A stretch of 64,000 bases of DNA, taken from assembly GCA_000434615.1 (NCBI GenBank), contig FR880832.1:140885-204884 (forward strand), given 5' to 3'. The position numbers and the translations under genes are program-made. Positions 27,027-35,325 of this stretch are shown here, piece by piece. The stretch's first letter is position 1. Every line of letters starts with the position of its first letter. Origin of the DNA: Clostridium sp. CAG:510. Its GTDB lineage: Bacteria; Bacillota; Clostridia; Lachnospirales; Lachnospiraceae. The notes beneath the pieces are model-generated. The model saw only the letters and a program-made list of their open reading frames with translations. It was not told the origin of the DNA and made no database searches.

Positions 27027-27073
27027 AAAACTGCTGATTTCCAATAAAAAGCTTATTTTCCATCAACAGTTTT
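27027..27073 (-). terminator. Probable terminator of the cysteine-rich gene
   Basis: AAAACTGCTGAT (27027-27038) pairs with ATCAACAGTTTT (27062-27073), one mismatch, 23-nt loop, with a T-run on the minus strand beyond 27027. Confidence 0.6.
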
Positions 27074-27084
27074 CTTATTTTCTG

Positions 27085-27414
27085 CTACTGCTCAGTGCAA
27101 CTGCAGGTGTCGCCGTTGGAGTAATTACTTCTTACCCAGGTCGGAGGTGTCATGGAAGAGTCCCTGTCACGGTTTCTGTCCCTGTCACAATCCCTGTCTC
27201 TGTCACAATCACAGTCCCTGTCTCTGTCACACCCGCAATCTGCTGTCCTCGGCTGAATTACATTGTCGCATCCCTGACTGTTGTCAGTACCGCAACCGGT
27301 CATGCAGCATCTGTTGTCTCTGCCGCAGGTATTATTACCGCAGGAACTGTTACCGCAGGAACTGTTTCCGCAGCCGTTACATAATAAAAGAAACAGAATA
27401 ATTACATTACACAT
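27085..27414 (-). CDS. Cysteine-rich, Asp-Arg repeat small protein
   Basis: 109 aa. A very short hydrophobic start (MCNVIILFLLLC) is followed by repeated CGNSSCGNSSCGNNTCG, then CCMTGCGTDN, and a block of DRDRDC repeats (about residues 62-86). About 17 cysteines are present. No domain is recognised. It could be a metal-binding or spore-coat-like structural protein, or a small membrane-attached protein; none of these is shown. AAAGAG lies 5-7 bp before the ATG. It is alone between two minus-strand units. Confidence 0.65.
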   Translation of the reverse strand: MCNVIILFLLLCNGCGNSSCGNSSCGNNTCGRDNRCCMTGCGTDNSQGCDNVIQPRTADCGCDRDRDCDCDRDRDCDRDRNRDRDSSMTPPTWVRSNYSNGDTCSCTEQ

Positions 27415-27475
27415 AGAAATCTCTTTTTCATATTCGTTTAGTGTAGTATATTCTTTTATCCCGGGATGGTGCCTT

Positions 27476-28009
27476 TTACTTCTTTAAATAAACGTTTTTA
27501 ATATAGGCAAAGGTCTTTGCCTCTCCTTCCTTTGCCAGCATACGGAGCAGCTTCTCCAGATGCTTCTTGGTAGAGGGATGCATCATCATGCCGCCAATAC
27601 CCGCCAGATAATACTGCAGGGCGGCATCGTCCGTGTATTTGTCCTTCAGGTATACCTTGCTGGCGGCAATCCGGTCCATCACCATTTCCGCCACATATCT
27701 TCTGGGCATCCTGACGGGCTCTGTAACGTGTCCTGTCTCACTTCTGGCATAATCTACCCAGTATTCGTAATGATGCTTGTTACGGCCCTTGTGATGCAGC
27801 CAGGAAGAGGAATATCCCCTGTACTCACGTTCCGCATTGTTGGGGCTTCTGTCCCCCTGATAATAAATGGCGCCCACTAAAAATTCCGTCGGACTGTATT
27901 TTGACATATCGTGCAGGAGTCCCTGCCTGTAAAGCCCGACCGCAAAGCAGCCCTTCATCACCAGATATTTGTGATATGTTATCGTCTTAAAATGTGCAAG
28001 CACATGCAT
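27476..28009 (-). CDS. DUF5662 family protein
   Basis: 177 aa. It matches the DUF5662 family by GLLHDMSKYSPTEF near residue 30 and WLHHKGRNKHHYEYW near 70. The many His and Asp residues suggest an HD-like metal site, but no activity is known to me. It follows the degenerate debranching-enzyme gene by 39 bp on the same strand. GGAGGAG lies somewhat far (11-13 bp) from the ATG. Confidence 0.85.
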   Translation of the reverse strand: MHVLAHFKTITYHKYLVMKGCFAVGLYRQGLLHDMSKYSPTEFLVGAIYYQGDRSPNNAEREYRGYSSSWLHHKGRNKHHYEYWVDYARSETGHVTEPVRMPRRYVAEMVMDRIAASKVYLKDKYTDDAALQYYLAGIGGMMMHPSTKKHLEKLLRMLAKEGEAKTFAYIKNVYLKK

Positions 28010-28048
28010 TTTTAATACTCTCCTCCGGATACCCCTGTCCCTGTGCAG

Positions 28049-29950
28049 CTATGCCTCGGAACAGAAAACGCATATGCAGCGGGGCGGAATTTGCACGGAA
28101 ACCGTATCCTGTCCGTTCTTATCCCGGCTGTCCGCATCCTTTGCCGCATCTGCCTCCATATCCTTTTTACTCTCTTCTGCCGCCTCTTTACCGGCAAGCT
28201 TCTGGGTCTCCTTCAGTGCAAGGCTTACGGAAGACAGAACCGCCTTCCACTTCTTGTCCTTCGGCAGCCTTGGCAGGGCAAATTCATGGGGTTCCCAGTG
28301 GAGATTGTAAGCTACATACAGGAATTCATCCTGCTTTTCCGTCCCTTCCTCACCGTATCTGCCGCAGTACATCATGCCAAGCTGTCTGCTATACGCCGTG
28401 GTATCCGGCTTCCACGGGAACTCTCCGTGATAGGATAAATCCGGATAACCGCAGGACTTGTAATCCATCATACGCAAAGGCATTTTCTGATGCAGCTCCC
28501 CATGCTCCTTGCGGAAAGCAATCAGCTTTTTCATAAAAGAAAAAATCTCTTTGTTGCTGTTTAAGTTCTTCCAGTTTAACCAGGTGGTATCGTTGTCCTG
28601 ACAGTAGGGATTGTTGTTGCCCTTCTGGGAGTTTCCGAACTCATCCCCCATGAAAATAAGGGGTGTACCCTGTGCTAAGAAAAGCATGAGCAGGGCATTT
28701 TTAATCTGCTGCAGTCTCAGGGAAACAATTGTTTTCTTCCGGCTGGGTCCTTCCTGTCCGCAGTTCCAGCTGAAGTTGCTGTCCGTGCCGTCCTGATTGT
28801 TTTCGTTGTTGTCTTCGTTGTGCTTCCTATCATAGGAAACCAGGTCCATAAGGGTAAATCCATCGTAATTTGTCAGATAGTTGATCACACCCCGGTAAGG
28901 AGAATTGGCTCTGAAATAGTGCATCATGACGGGAATCATGCCCTCATCACCCTTTAAGAACCTTCTTGAATCATTGCGGAAATCATCCTTATATTCAGCC
29001 AAAAAACGCTTACCGTCCTTTACTTCCCTGTCCGGGAAACCGTAATACCAGAGCTTGCTGGCAGCCAATGCCGGCTCTAAGGATAGCAGGGCAGGGTCAA
29101 TGTTTTTCCCCTTTAAGTGGAACCCGTCCACATGGTACTCCATCACCCAAAACCGTAAAATCTCCGCTATTTCCGTGCTTATAATATCCTGCGTAAAATA
29201 AAACTGCAGGATAACTTCCATATTGTTTTTATGGAGCTCTTTTATCAGATTTTTTAACTCCGTTGCCGCATCCCTGCTATAGGCATACGCACTTTTCGGG
29301 CTGTAATAGCAGCCCTTGATATAGCCCCAGTAATGCAGCCGTTCCGGTCTTTTTTCCTCTGTATCCAGGTGAATGGTTTCTGTGGGCTTTAAGATTTCTA
29401 TCTCGGGAAATTCGTAAACCGGCTGCAGCTCCAGAGTCGTCACACCCAGTTCCTTCAGATACGGAATTTTTTCCTGAATGCCGAGGAAGGTGCCCTTCCC
29501 TTTTACGCCGGAAGAAGCATGTCTGGTAAACCCTCTCACATGCATGCAGTAAACAATACTGTCCTCATAGGCAAGCTTGGGAAACGTATCGTCCTCCCAG
29601 TCGTATTCCCGGTAAGAAAGCACCGCGGGAAGCAGCTCGTTTTCCGCCTCTTCTCCGTATTTGCGGCAGTTTAAGAAGCATCTGCTCCTCTCATCCGTAA
29701 CAGCCTGTCCGTCTTCGTAAAAGCTGTAAATCAAATCTTTTGCGGGAAGGCCCTCCACAGCCATGCAGCGTATCGTGCCAACGGCATAATCCGACGGGAA
29801 GGCAATGCGGAGTTTTTCCTGCCGTCCGGTAGTATCATACAGGATAACTCCTGCTTCTTCTTTTTCCGTAATATATGAAAAATAAACGGTATCTTTTATT
29901 CTGTGAGCCCCCAACGGGTAGGGAACTCCTCTCTTTACGCACATTGTCAA
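28049..29950 (-). CDS. GH13 debranching-enzyme (GlgX/isoamylase) homologue with missing catalytic residues
   Basis: 633 aa. An N-terminal CBM48-like domain, a GH13 barrel (about 130-500) and a C-terminal beta domain match glycogen debranching enzymes. Family landmarks are YCMHVRGFTRH, LELQPVYEFPE, YWGYIKGCYYSPKSAY and NYLTNYDGFTLMDLVSY. The nucleophile motif DGFRFD is replaced by DGFHLK (EYHVDGFHLKGKNID), the acid/base Glu segment is replaced by KLWYYGFPDRE, and the conserved HD of the third site is YD. It is therefore probably not a hydrolase and may bind glucans or regulate glycogen turnover. The start is TTG at 29950 or ATG at 29944; the weak AGG site fits TTG. A 15-residue Asp/Lys-rich insert lies near the C-terminus. 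Confidence 0.85.
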   Translation of the reverse strand: MTMCVKRGVPYPLGAHRIKDTVYFSYITEKEEAGVILYDTTGRQEKLRIAFPSDYAVGTIRCMAVEGLPAKDLIYSFYEDGQAVTDERSRCFLNCRKYGEEAENELLPAVLSYREYDWEDDTFPKLAYEDSIVYCMHVRGFTRHASSGVKGKGTFLGIQEKIPYLKELGVTTLELQPVYEFPEIEILKPTETIHLDTEEKRPERLHYWGYIKGCYYSPKSAYAYSRDAATELKNLIKELHKNNMEVILQFYFTQDIISTEIAEILRFWVMEYHVDGFHLKGKNIDPALLSLEPALAASKLWYYGFPDREVKDGKRFLAEYKDDFRNDSRRFLKGDEGMIPVMMHYFRANSPYRGVINYLTNYDGFTLMDLVSYDRKHNEDNNENNQDGTDSNFSWNCGQEGPSRKKTIVSLRLQQIKNALLMLFLAQGTPLIFMGDEFGNSQKGNNNPYCQDNDTTWLNWKNLNSNKEIFSFMKKLIAFRKEHGELHQKMPLRMMDYKSCGYPDLSYHGEFPWKPDTTAYSRQLGMMYCGRYGEEGTEKQDEFLYVAYNLHWEPHEFALPRLPKDKKWKAVLSSVSLALKETQKLAGKEAAEESKKDMEADAAKDADSRDKNGQDTVSVQIPPRCICVFCSEA

Positions 29951-30116
29951 ATTGGTTACCTGCCGCTTTCCGATTATGTATGCTCTGTAAGTTTCCTTTG
30001 CATAACCACTTTAAGCATTATAACACAGTTTCTTTGGTCATTGCTACTAAATAAAAATATATTTACAGAATTTACGGGAAAAGCTATAATAAAGAAAAAA
30101 CAGAAAGGATACCCCT

Positions 30117-30437
30117 ATGGCTGATAATAATTTTGCAGATGAAGAAATGACCGTCACTTTAGAGCTTGACGACGGCGAAGTAGAATGCGCTGTCATCACC
30201 ATCCTGACAGTGGAGAACAAGGATTATATCGTACTTCTCCCCCTGGATGAGAACGGAGAAAACGAAGACGGAGAAGTCTGGTTCTACGGCTACAAGGAAG
30301 ACCCCGATGATGCCAATGCTGAGCCCGAGCTCATCTATATTGAAAGCGATGAGGAATACGAAAAGGTTTCCGATGCTTTCGACGAATATCTGGATGATCA
30401 GGAATTTGATGAACTGGTAGATCCTTCCGAAGAATAA
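30117..30437 (+). CDS. DUF1292 family acidic protein (YrzB-like)
   Basis: 106 aa, strongly acidic. The core MTVTLELDDGEVECAVITIL, then YIVLLPLDENG and EVWFYGYKEDP, then IESDEEYEKVSDAFDEYLD is the DUF1292 pattern found widely in Firmicutes, of unknown function. AGAAAGG lies 7-8 bp before the ATG. Its last 40 bp overlap the 3' end of the convergent helicase gene. Confidence 0.93.
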   Translation: MADNNFADEEMTVTLELDDGEVECAVITILTVENKDYIVLLPLDENGENEDGEVWFYGYKEDPDDANAEPELIYIESDEEYEKVSDAFDEYLDDQEFDELVDPSEE

Positions 30438-32113
30438 CCTTCGTTTCTTAAAAAACGTGAAAGAAGTCCCGGACGCTCCTTCGTACCTTTCAGGTACAGG
30501 ATGTCCAGGATTTTTTTTGCTCTTGTTACTGCCACATAAAAAAGCCGTCTCTCCTCGTCCTCCTGTTCCCCGGAAAGCATTTTCCCGTAAGGTATGCGTC
30601 CTTCCTGCACATTGGGAATGCCCACATAATAAAATTCCAGTCCCTTTGCCGCATGCATGGTAAGCACCTGTACGCCGTCTTTCGCGGTATTCGGCGGCTT
30701 TTTCCCCATGTACCTTTCATATCCTATTCCCTTTTGAATATAGGATATTTTTAGTTCTTCCGGCATTTTCCGTAAGGTCTGAAGCTGCTTACGAAGTGTC
30801 CGGATTTTTCCGGCGCCCGCCTCATCCTTTAGCTCCAGACACCACCGTTCCATACGGATAAAGTCCACCTCTTCCTCCGGAATGCAGACCCGGCTCAATC
30901 CTCTGTCCGGCTTATTCATAATCCGCAGAAAATCCGCCCGGCTGCCCTTTCCTTCCGAAAGCCGAAGGTATGCCAGCATATCCTCCTTTCCTTCCTCCGT
31001 TTCTTCTTTTCCCTTCCGGCAGGCGCAGGGAATGTTTTCTTTACCAAGTACTGCTCGGACATTTTCTGCCTCCCGGTTTGTCCGGCAGAGGATTGCAAAA
31101 TCCTCAAAACCAAGACTACTGTTTTCTTCTTTTACGCTTCGTATTCTTTCGGCAAAATACCGGTACTCCTCCGTGACTTCCGTAAAAGCTTTAATACGGA
31201 TATCCCCGGTATCTTCCTCCATAGCCACCGGTTTTTTCAAAAGCCTGTCCTTGTTTTCGGAAATAATCCGGTTTGCCATCCCCACAATTTCCTTCCCCGA
31301 GCGATAATTATTCTGTAGATAATATGTTTCCGCCGCCGGATAATCCGTAAGAAAGCGCCTTAAAATGGCAGGTGTTGCGCCCCGGAAGCCGTAAATGGAC
31401 TGGTCATCATCCCCTACCGCAAAAATATGATTGCCCGGGGCCGCCAGCATCCGCAGCAGTTCGTACTGGATGCGGTTGGTGTCCTGAAATTCGTCCACCA
31501 GAATATACCGGAACCGTTCCCGCCATTTTTCCAGAATGTCCTCTCTTTCCCGAAACAATTTCCTGGTTAAAAGAAGCATATCCTCAAAATCAATCCTGCC
31601 GTTTTTCCTTGTCGCAGCGACATACTCCCGGAACACAGCCTCTTTTGTTTCTTCCTCTACGGAAAGTGAAAGCTTTTCTGCTGTCTTTTCCCCATTTTTG
31701 CGCATGGTAATAAAATACAGCATTTCCTCTGCAAGCCGGATATCAATTTCGTATTTTTTCAAAATGGGAAGCAGGTAAGATTTTTTCTCCTGCGTGGATA
31801 ACAGACAGTCTGTCTGCAACGAATACTCTGTTTTCAGAATATGATAGAATATGGCATGAAACGTTCCGAATGTTACCGAAGCACCCTCCGGATTTTCCGT
31901 AAGAAATCGTTTCTGCATGGAAGCTGCCGCTTCCTTTGTGTATGTAATGACTAAAAGCTGCGACGGCGGAATGTGTTTTTCCTGTATGAGAAAAGAAATC
32001 CTGCCCAGCAGTGTCGTTGTTTTGCCGCTTCCGGGACCGGCTATGACAAGCGCCGGTCCGTCCAAGTGGCACAGAGCAGCCCACTGCTCTTTATGATACC
32101 TGTTTTTATGCAT
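30398..32113 (-). CDS. UvrD/PcrA-like superfamily 1 DNA helicase, compact form
   Basis: 571 aa, shorter than UvrD/PcrA (about 720 aa). It unwinds DNA 3' to 5' in repair or recombination. Motif I is AGPGSGKTTT, motif II is VDEFQDTN, motif III is GDDDQSIYGFRGA, motif IV is NYRS, motif V is TMHAAKGLEF and motif VI is YVAVTRAKK. The missing length is in the accessory 2B and C-terminal regions. The start is uncertain: ATG at 32113, or a TTG at 32128; both overlap the gltX stop. It shares the gltX transcript and overlaps the DUF1292 gene tail to tail. Confidence 0.9.
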   Translation of the reverse strand: MHKNRYHKEQWAALCHLDGPALVIAGPGSGKTTTLLGRISFLIQEKHIPPSQLLVITYTKEAAASMQKRFLTENPEGASVTFGTFHAIFYHILKTEYSLQTDCLLSTQEKKSYLLPILKKYEIDIRLAEEMLYFITMRKNGEKTAEKLSLSVEEETKEAVFREYVAATRKNGRIDFEDMLLLTRKLFREREDILEKWRERFRYILVDEFQDTNRIQYELLRMLAAPGNHIFAVGDDDQSIYGFRGATPAILRRFLTDYPAAETYYLQNNYRSGKEIVGMANRIISENKDRLLKKPVAMEEDTGDIRIKAFTEVTEEYRYFAERIRSVKEENSSLGFEDFAILCRTNREAENVRAVLGKENIPCACRKGKEETEEGKEDMLAYLRLSEGKGSRADFLRIMNKPDRGLSRVCIPEEEVDFIRMERWCLELKDEAGAGKIRTLRKQLQTLRKMPEELKISYIQKGIGYERYMGKKPPNTAKDGVQVLTMHAAKGLEFYYVGIPNVQEGRIPYGKMLSGEQEDEERRLFYVAVTRAKKILDILYLKGTKERPGLLSRFLRNEGYSSEGSTSSSNS

Positions 32114-33563
32114 TTTCAAGCATTTCAATTCCTTTGCGAATACGTTTCAGGGTTTCTTCCTTGCCAAGCACTTCCATGATTTCGGTTGCACCTGCGGGAG
32201 TCATCTGTTTACCGGATACGGCGGTACGGATGGGCCACATTACATAGCCGTTCTTAACGCCCTCCTTTTCCACATAAGCAAGAAGTGTCTGATACAGCGC
32301 ATCGTTGGAATAATCTTCCTGTGCTTCCAGAATGGGGAGCATATCCTTTAATACCTTTAAGGAAGACTCTGCGTTGGTCTTCATCTTTTTGTGGGTATAC
32401 ATGTCAATGCTGTATTCCGGCAGTTCCTTGAAAAAATCAACCTGTCCGGCAATATCCGGAAATACTTCGATACGTGTTTTTACCATAGCGGCAATCTTCT
32501 TTAAGTCAAAGCCCTCTCCCAGCGCTTCCTTTAAGTAAGGTTCAGCCATTTCATAGAACTTATCAAAATCCATTGCCTTTAGGTATTCACCGTTCATCCA
32601 TCTTAACTTTACAATGTCAAATACGGACGGGGATTTATTAATTCTATGGTAATCGAACTCCTTGATAAGCTCGTCCAGAGAAAAGATTTCCCGGTTGTCT
32701 TCGGGGCTCCAGCCCAAAAGAGCAATGTAGTTTACAATGGCTTCCGGTAAAAATCCAAGAGCTAAAAGGTCTTCAAAGGAAGCATGTCCGCTTCTCTTGG
32801 AAAGCTTCTTGTGATTTTCGTCCGTAATCAGGGGCAGATGCACATAAACCGGTACCTGCCAGCCAAAAGCATCATACAGACGAACATACTTCGGGGAAGA
32901 GGAAAGGTATTCGTTGCCTCTTACCACATGGGTAATGTTCATGGTATGGTCATCCACTACGTTTGCAAAATTGTAGGTGGGATAACCGTCGGATTTAATC
33001 AGAATCATGTCATCCAGCTCACTGTTGTTGACCGTAATGTCTCCGTACAGCTCGTCATGGAATGTGGTGGTTCCTTCCGTGGGGTTGTTCTGCCGGATGA
33101 CGAAAGGCTTACCTTCCTGCAGATTCTTTTCGATTTCTTCTTTGGATAAGGAAAGGCAGTGCTTGTCATAAATCATGATTTCCTTGCCTTCCACAATTTC
33201 TGTCTTTAAGGTAGCCAGTCTTTCCTTATCGCAGAAGCAGTAATAAGCCTCGCCCTTTTCAATCAGCTCCTTGGCATACTTCATATAGATGCCGGTCTTC
33301 ATACGTTCACTCTGCACGTAAGGACCATAGCCACCGTCCTTATCAGGACCTTCGTCATGGGTAATACCTGCTTCTTCCAGGGTACGATAAATAATTTCCG
33401 TAGCGCCTTCCACATATCTTTCCTGGTCGGTATCCTCAATACGGAGCATAAAATCTCCGCCTGCATGCTTTGCAATTAAAAATTCATATAACGCGGAACG
33501 CAGATTCCCCACATGCATTTTACCTGTCGGGCTGGGTGCGTACCTTGTTCTGATTTTAGTCAT
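32106..33563 (-). CDS. gltX: Glutamyl-tRNA synthetase
   Basis: 485 aa from the ATG at 33563 with AGGGAGAG; an earlier GTG codes 7 extra residues that no homologue needs. It charges tRNA-Glu. The HIGH-type motif is APSPTGKMHVGNLRSALY at residue 8 onward, and KMSKS appears as KKLSKRSG near residue 250. The anticodon-binding domain fills the C-terminal third. The helicase gene overlaps its stop codon. Confidence 0.97.
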   Translation of the reverse strand: MTKIRTRYAPSPTGKMHVGNLRSALYEFLIAKHAGGDFMLRIEDTDQERYVEGATEIIYRTLEEAGITHDEGPDKDGGYGPYVQSERMKTGIYMKYAKELIEKGEAYYCFCDKERLATLKTEIVEGKEIMIYDKHCLSLSKEEIEKNLQEGKPFVIRQNNPTEGTTTFHDELYGDITVNNSELDDMILIKSDGYPTYNFANVVDDHTMNITHVVRGNEYLSSSPKYVRLYDAFGWQVPVYVHLPLITDENHKKLSKRSGHASFEDLLALGFLPEAIVNYIALLGWSPEDNREIFSLDELIKEFDYHRINKSPSVFDIVKLRWMNGEYLKAMDFDKFYEMAEPYLKEALGEGFDLKKIAAMVKTRIEVFPDIAGQVDFFKELPEYSIDMYTHKKMKTNAESSLKVLKDMLPILEAQEDYSNDALYQTLLAYVEKEGVKNGYVMWPIRTAVSGKQMTPAGATEIMEVLGKEETLKRIRKGIEMLENA

Positions 33564-33620
33564 TTTACTCTCCCTTTCTGTCACTGTATCGGCTGTGCGT
33601 TATCTTCGCACACTTTTCTT

Positions 33621-33649
33621 ATTGTATGATGTTTTCAAAGAAAGTGCAA
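33621..33649 (-). promoter_or_regulatory. Promoter of gltX
   Basis: Minus strand: TTGCAC (33644-33649), 17-bp spacer, TACAAT (33621-33626), about 58 bp before the ATG. Confidence 0.7.
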
Positions 33650-33704
33650 GCCTGCTTCCCACTTTTCTATACCGGAAGACGGGCTGCGCTTATCTAAAAC
33701 TACC

Positions 33705-35198
33705 CTACTGAGGCGGAATTTTCTGTGCGGCTTCTGCCTTGAATTTTGCAAGCTCTCTGCTTGCCTGCGGGATGGCTACGTTCGTACCCGCACCGGCTAC
33801 ACAGCCTCCGGGACACGCCATACCTTCTATCAGGCAGCCGTTCATCTTGCCTGCCTTGGCAAGTAACAGCATCTTTTTACACTCTGCCAGGCTTTCCGCA
33901 TGCTCCACATGAACTGCGGTACCGGGATAATATTCTTTGATGCAGCTCTCAATGGCGCTTGCCACACCGCCTGCAACGCCGTAACCTCTTCCGGCTGCCG
34001 TTGCACCATTAAGCTCATCCATGGCTTTAATTTCCTCTACCAGAATGCCTTTGGCTTCAAACATACCGGTAAGCTCTTCAAAAGTAATGACAAAGTCCAC
34101 ATCGGAACGTACTGTTGTACGGGATGCCTCTAACTTCTTAGATGCACAGGGTCCGATAAATACCACGCTTGCCTCAGGATATTTTTCCTTAATCACTCTC
34201 GCCGTTGCCACCATGGGAGTCAGCTCGTTGCTGATTTTGTCAATAGTTTCCGGGAACAGGTTTTTCGCCATCATGGCCCAGGAAGGACAACAGGATGTCA
34301 GGGCGAATGCCTGCTTGCCGGTAGCCACTTCATGCACATAGTGTTCTGCTTCCGCCACACAACCCATATCGGCTCCGATTGCTGTTTCATATACTTCCGC
34401 AAAGCCAAGCTCCTTTAACGCCGTCTTAAACATGTCCGGTGTCACTTTAGGACCAAACTGTCCCGCAAAGGACGGTGCCACCTGAGCAATAATCATGCGC
34501 CCCGACTGCAGTGCTCGGATGAGCTGGAAAATCTGGGATTTATCGGCAATGGCACCGAACGGACAGCTTACCATACACTGACCGCAGGATACACAGAGAT
34601 CACTGTTAATCACTGCTCTGCCGTGCTTGTCGCTTTCAATGGCATTGATACCGCATGCCTTCTTACAGGGTCTTTCTCTGTGGGAGATTGCGTCATAAGG
34701 GCATACAGCCTTACACTTACCGCACTTGATGCATTTATCCTGATCGATAAAGGACTTGCCGTTTACCATGGTCATGGCGCCCACCGGGCATACTTCCCGG
34801 CAGGGATGCGCCAGACAGCCCATACAGGTATCTGTTACTTCAAACTGGTTTACGGGGCAGGCATTGCATGCAGAAGGAATCACCTGCATAAGAGGCGGTT
34901 CGTAATATTTTTCATCAATATTGCTTTCTTCAATACCTTCTGTCAGATGTCCGGGTCTGTCTCTGTTTTCCGGACGCAGGGACATTCCCATTGCCAGTCT
35001 GATTTGTTCTCTTATAATAGCACGGTCACGGTATACACTATCCAGGTAGTCCGTGGTATCGTAATCTACGATTTTATAAGGAAGTGCTTCGCAGTCATCC
35101 TTTAAATTCTGGGACGTATAAGCCAGGTTTGCCACCTCTTTGAACACTCTTCTGCGGCGCTTTCTCACCTGGGTATCAATTCCTCTCATATCGCTCAT
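33705..35198 (-). CDS. [FeFe]-hydrogenase, group B-like, with N-terminal ferredoxin domains
   Basis: 497 aa. The N-terminal half has multiple 4Fe-4S motifs: CNACPVNQFEV, CMGCLAHPCREVCP, CIKCGKCKAVCP and CVSCGQCMVSCP. The C-terminal H-cluster domain has L1 TSCCPSW, L2 IGPCASKK and L3 EGMACPGGC. The GPC form of L2 and lack of a small-subunit domain suggest group B rather than group A, a class of uncertain physiology. It could make H2 from reduced ferredoxin or act as a sensor. The ATG at 35198 is 10 bp from AAAGG; an upstream GTG at 35240 lacks a site. Maturases HydEFG are not in the window. Confidence 0.88.
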   Translation of the reverse strand: MSDMRGIDTQVRKRRRRVFKEVANLAYTSQNLKDDCEALPYKIVDYDTTDYLDSVYRDRAIIREQIRLAMGMSLRPENRDRPGHLTEGIEESNIDEKYYEPPLMQVIPSACNACPVNQFEVTDTCMGCLAHPCREVCPVGAMTMVNGKSFIDQDKCIKCGKCKAVCPYDAISHRERPCKKACGINAIESDKHGRAVINSDLCVSCGQCMVSCPFGAIADKSQIFQLIRALQSGRMIIAQVAPSFAGQFGPKVTPDMFKTALKELGFAEVYETAIGADMGCVAEAEHYVHEVATGKQAFALTSCCPSWAMMAKNLFPETIDKISNELTPMVATARVIKEKYPEASVVFIGPCASKKLEASRTTVRSDVDFVITFEELTGMFEAKGILVEEIKAMDELNGATAAGRGYGVAGGVASAIESCIKEYYPGTAVHVEHAESLAECKKMLLLAKAGKMNGCLIEGMACPGGCVAGAGTNVAIPQASRELAKFKAEAAQKIPPQ

Positions 35199-35325
35199 GT
35201 CATTCATACCTTTCGGGGTAAAATTATGCTTATCCGGCACTTTTGCCGAAAAACACTACAAAATAAGTAAAGCATAAAAAAAGCAGGAAATCAAGTATTC
35301 TTGTTAAAGTTTTATCACATATAGT

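Noticed and set aside
27147..27260. Short repeats resembling a CRISPR array
   Set aside because: They lie inside an open reading frame, have a 6- to 12-bp codon-like period encoding DRDRDC, and have no unique spacers or cas genes.
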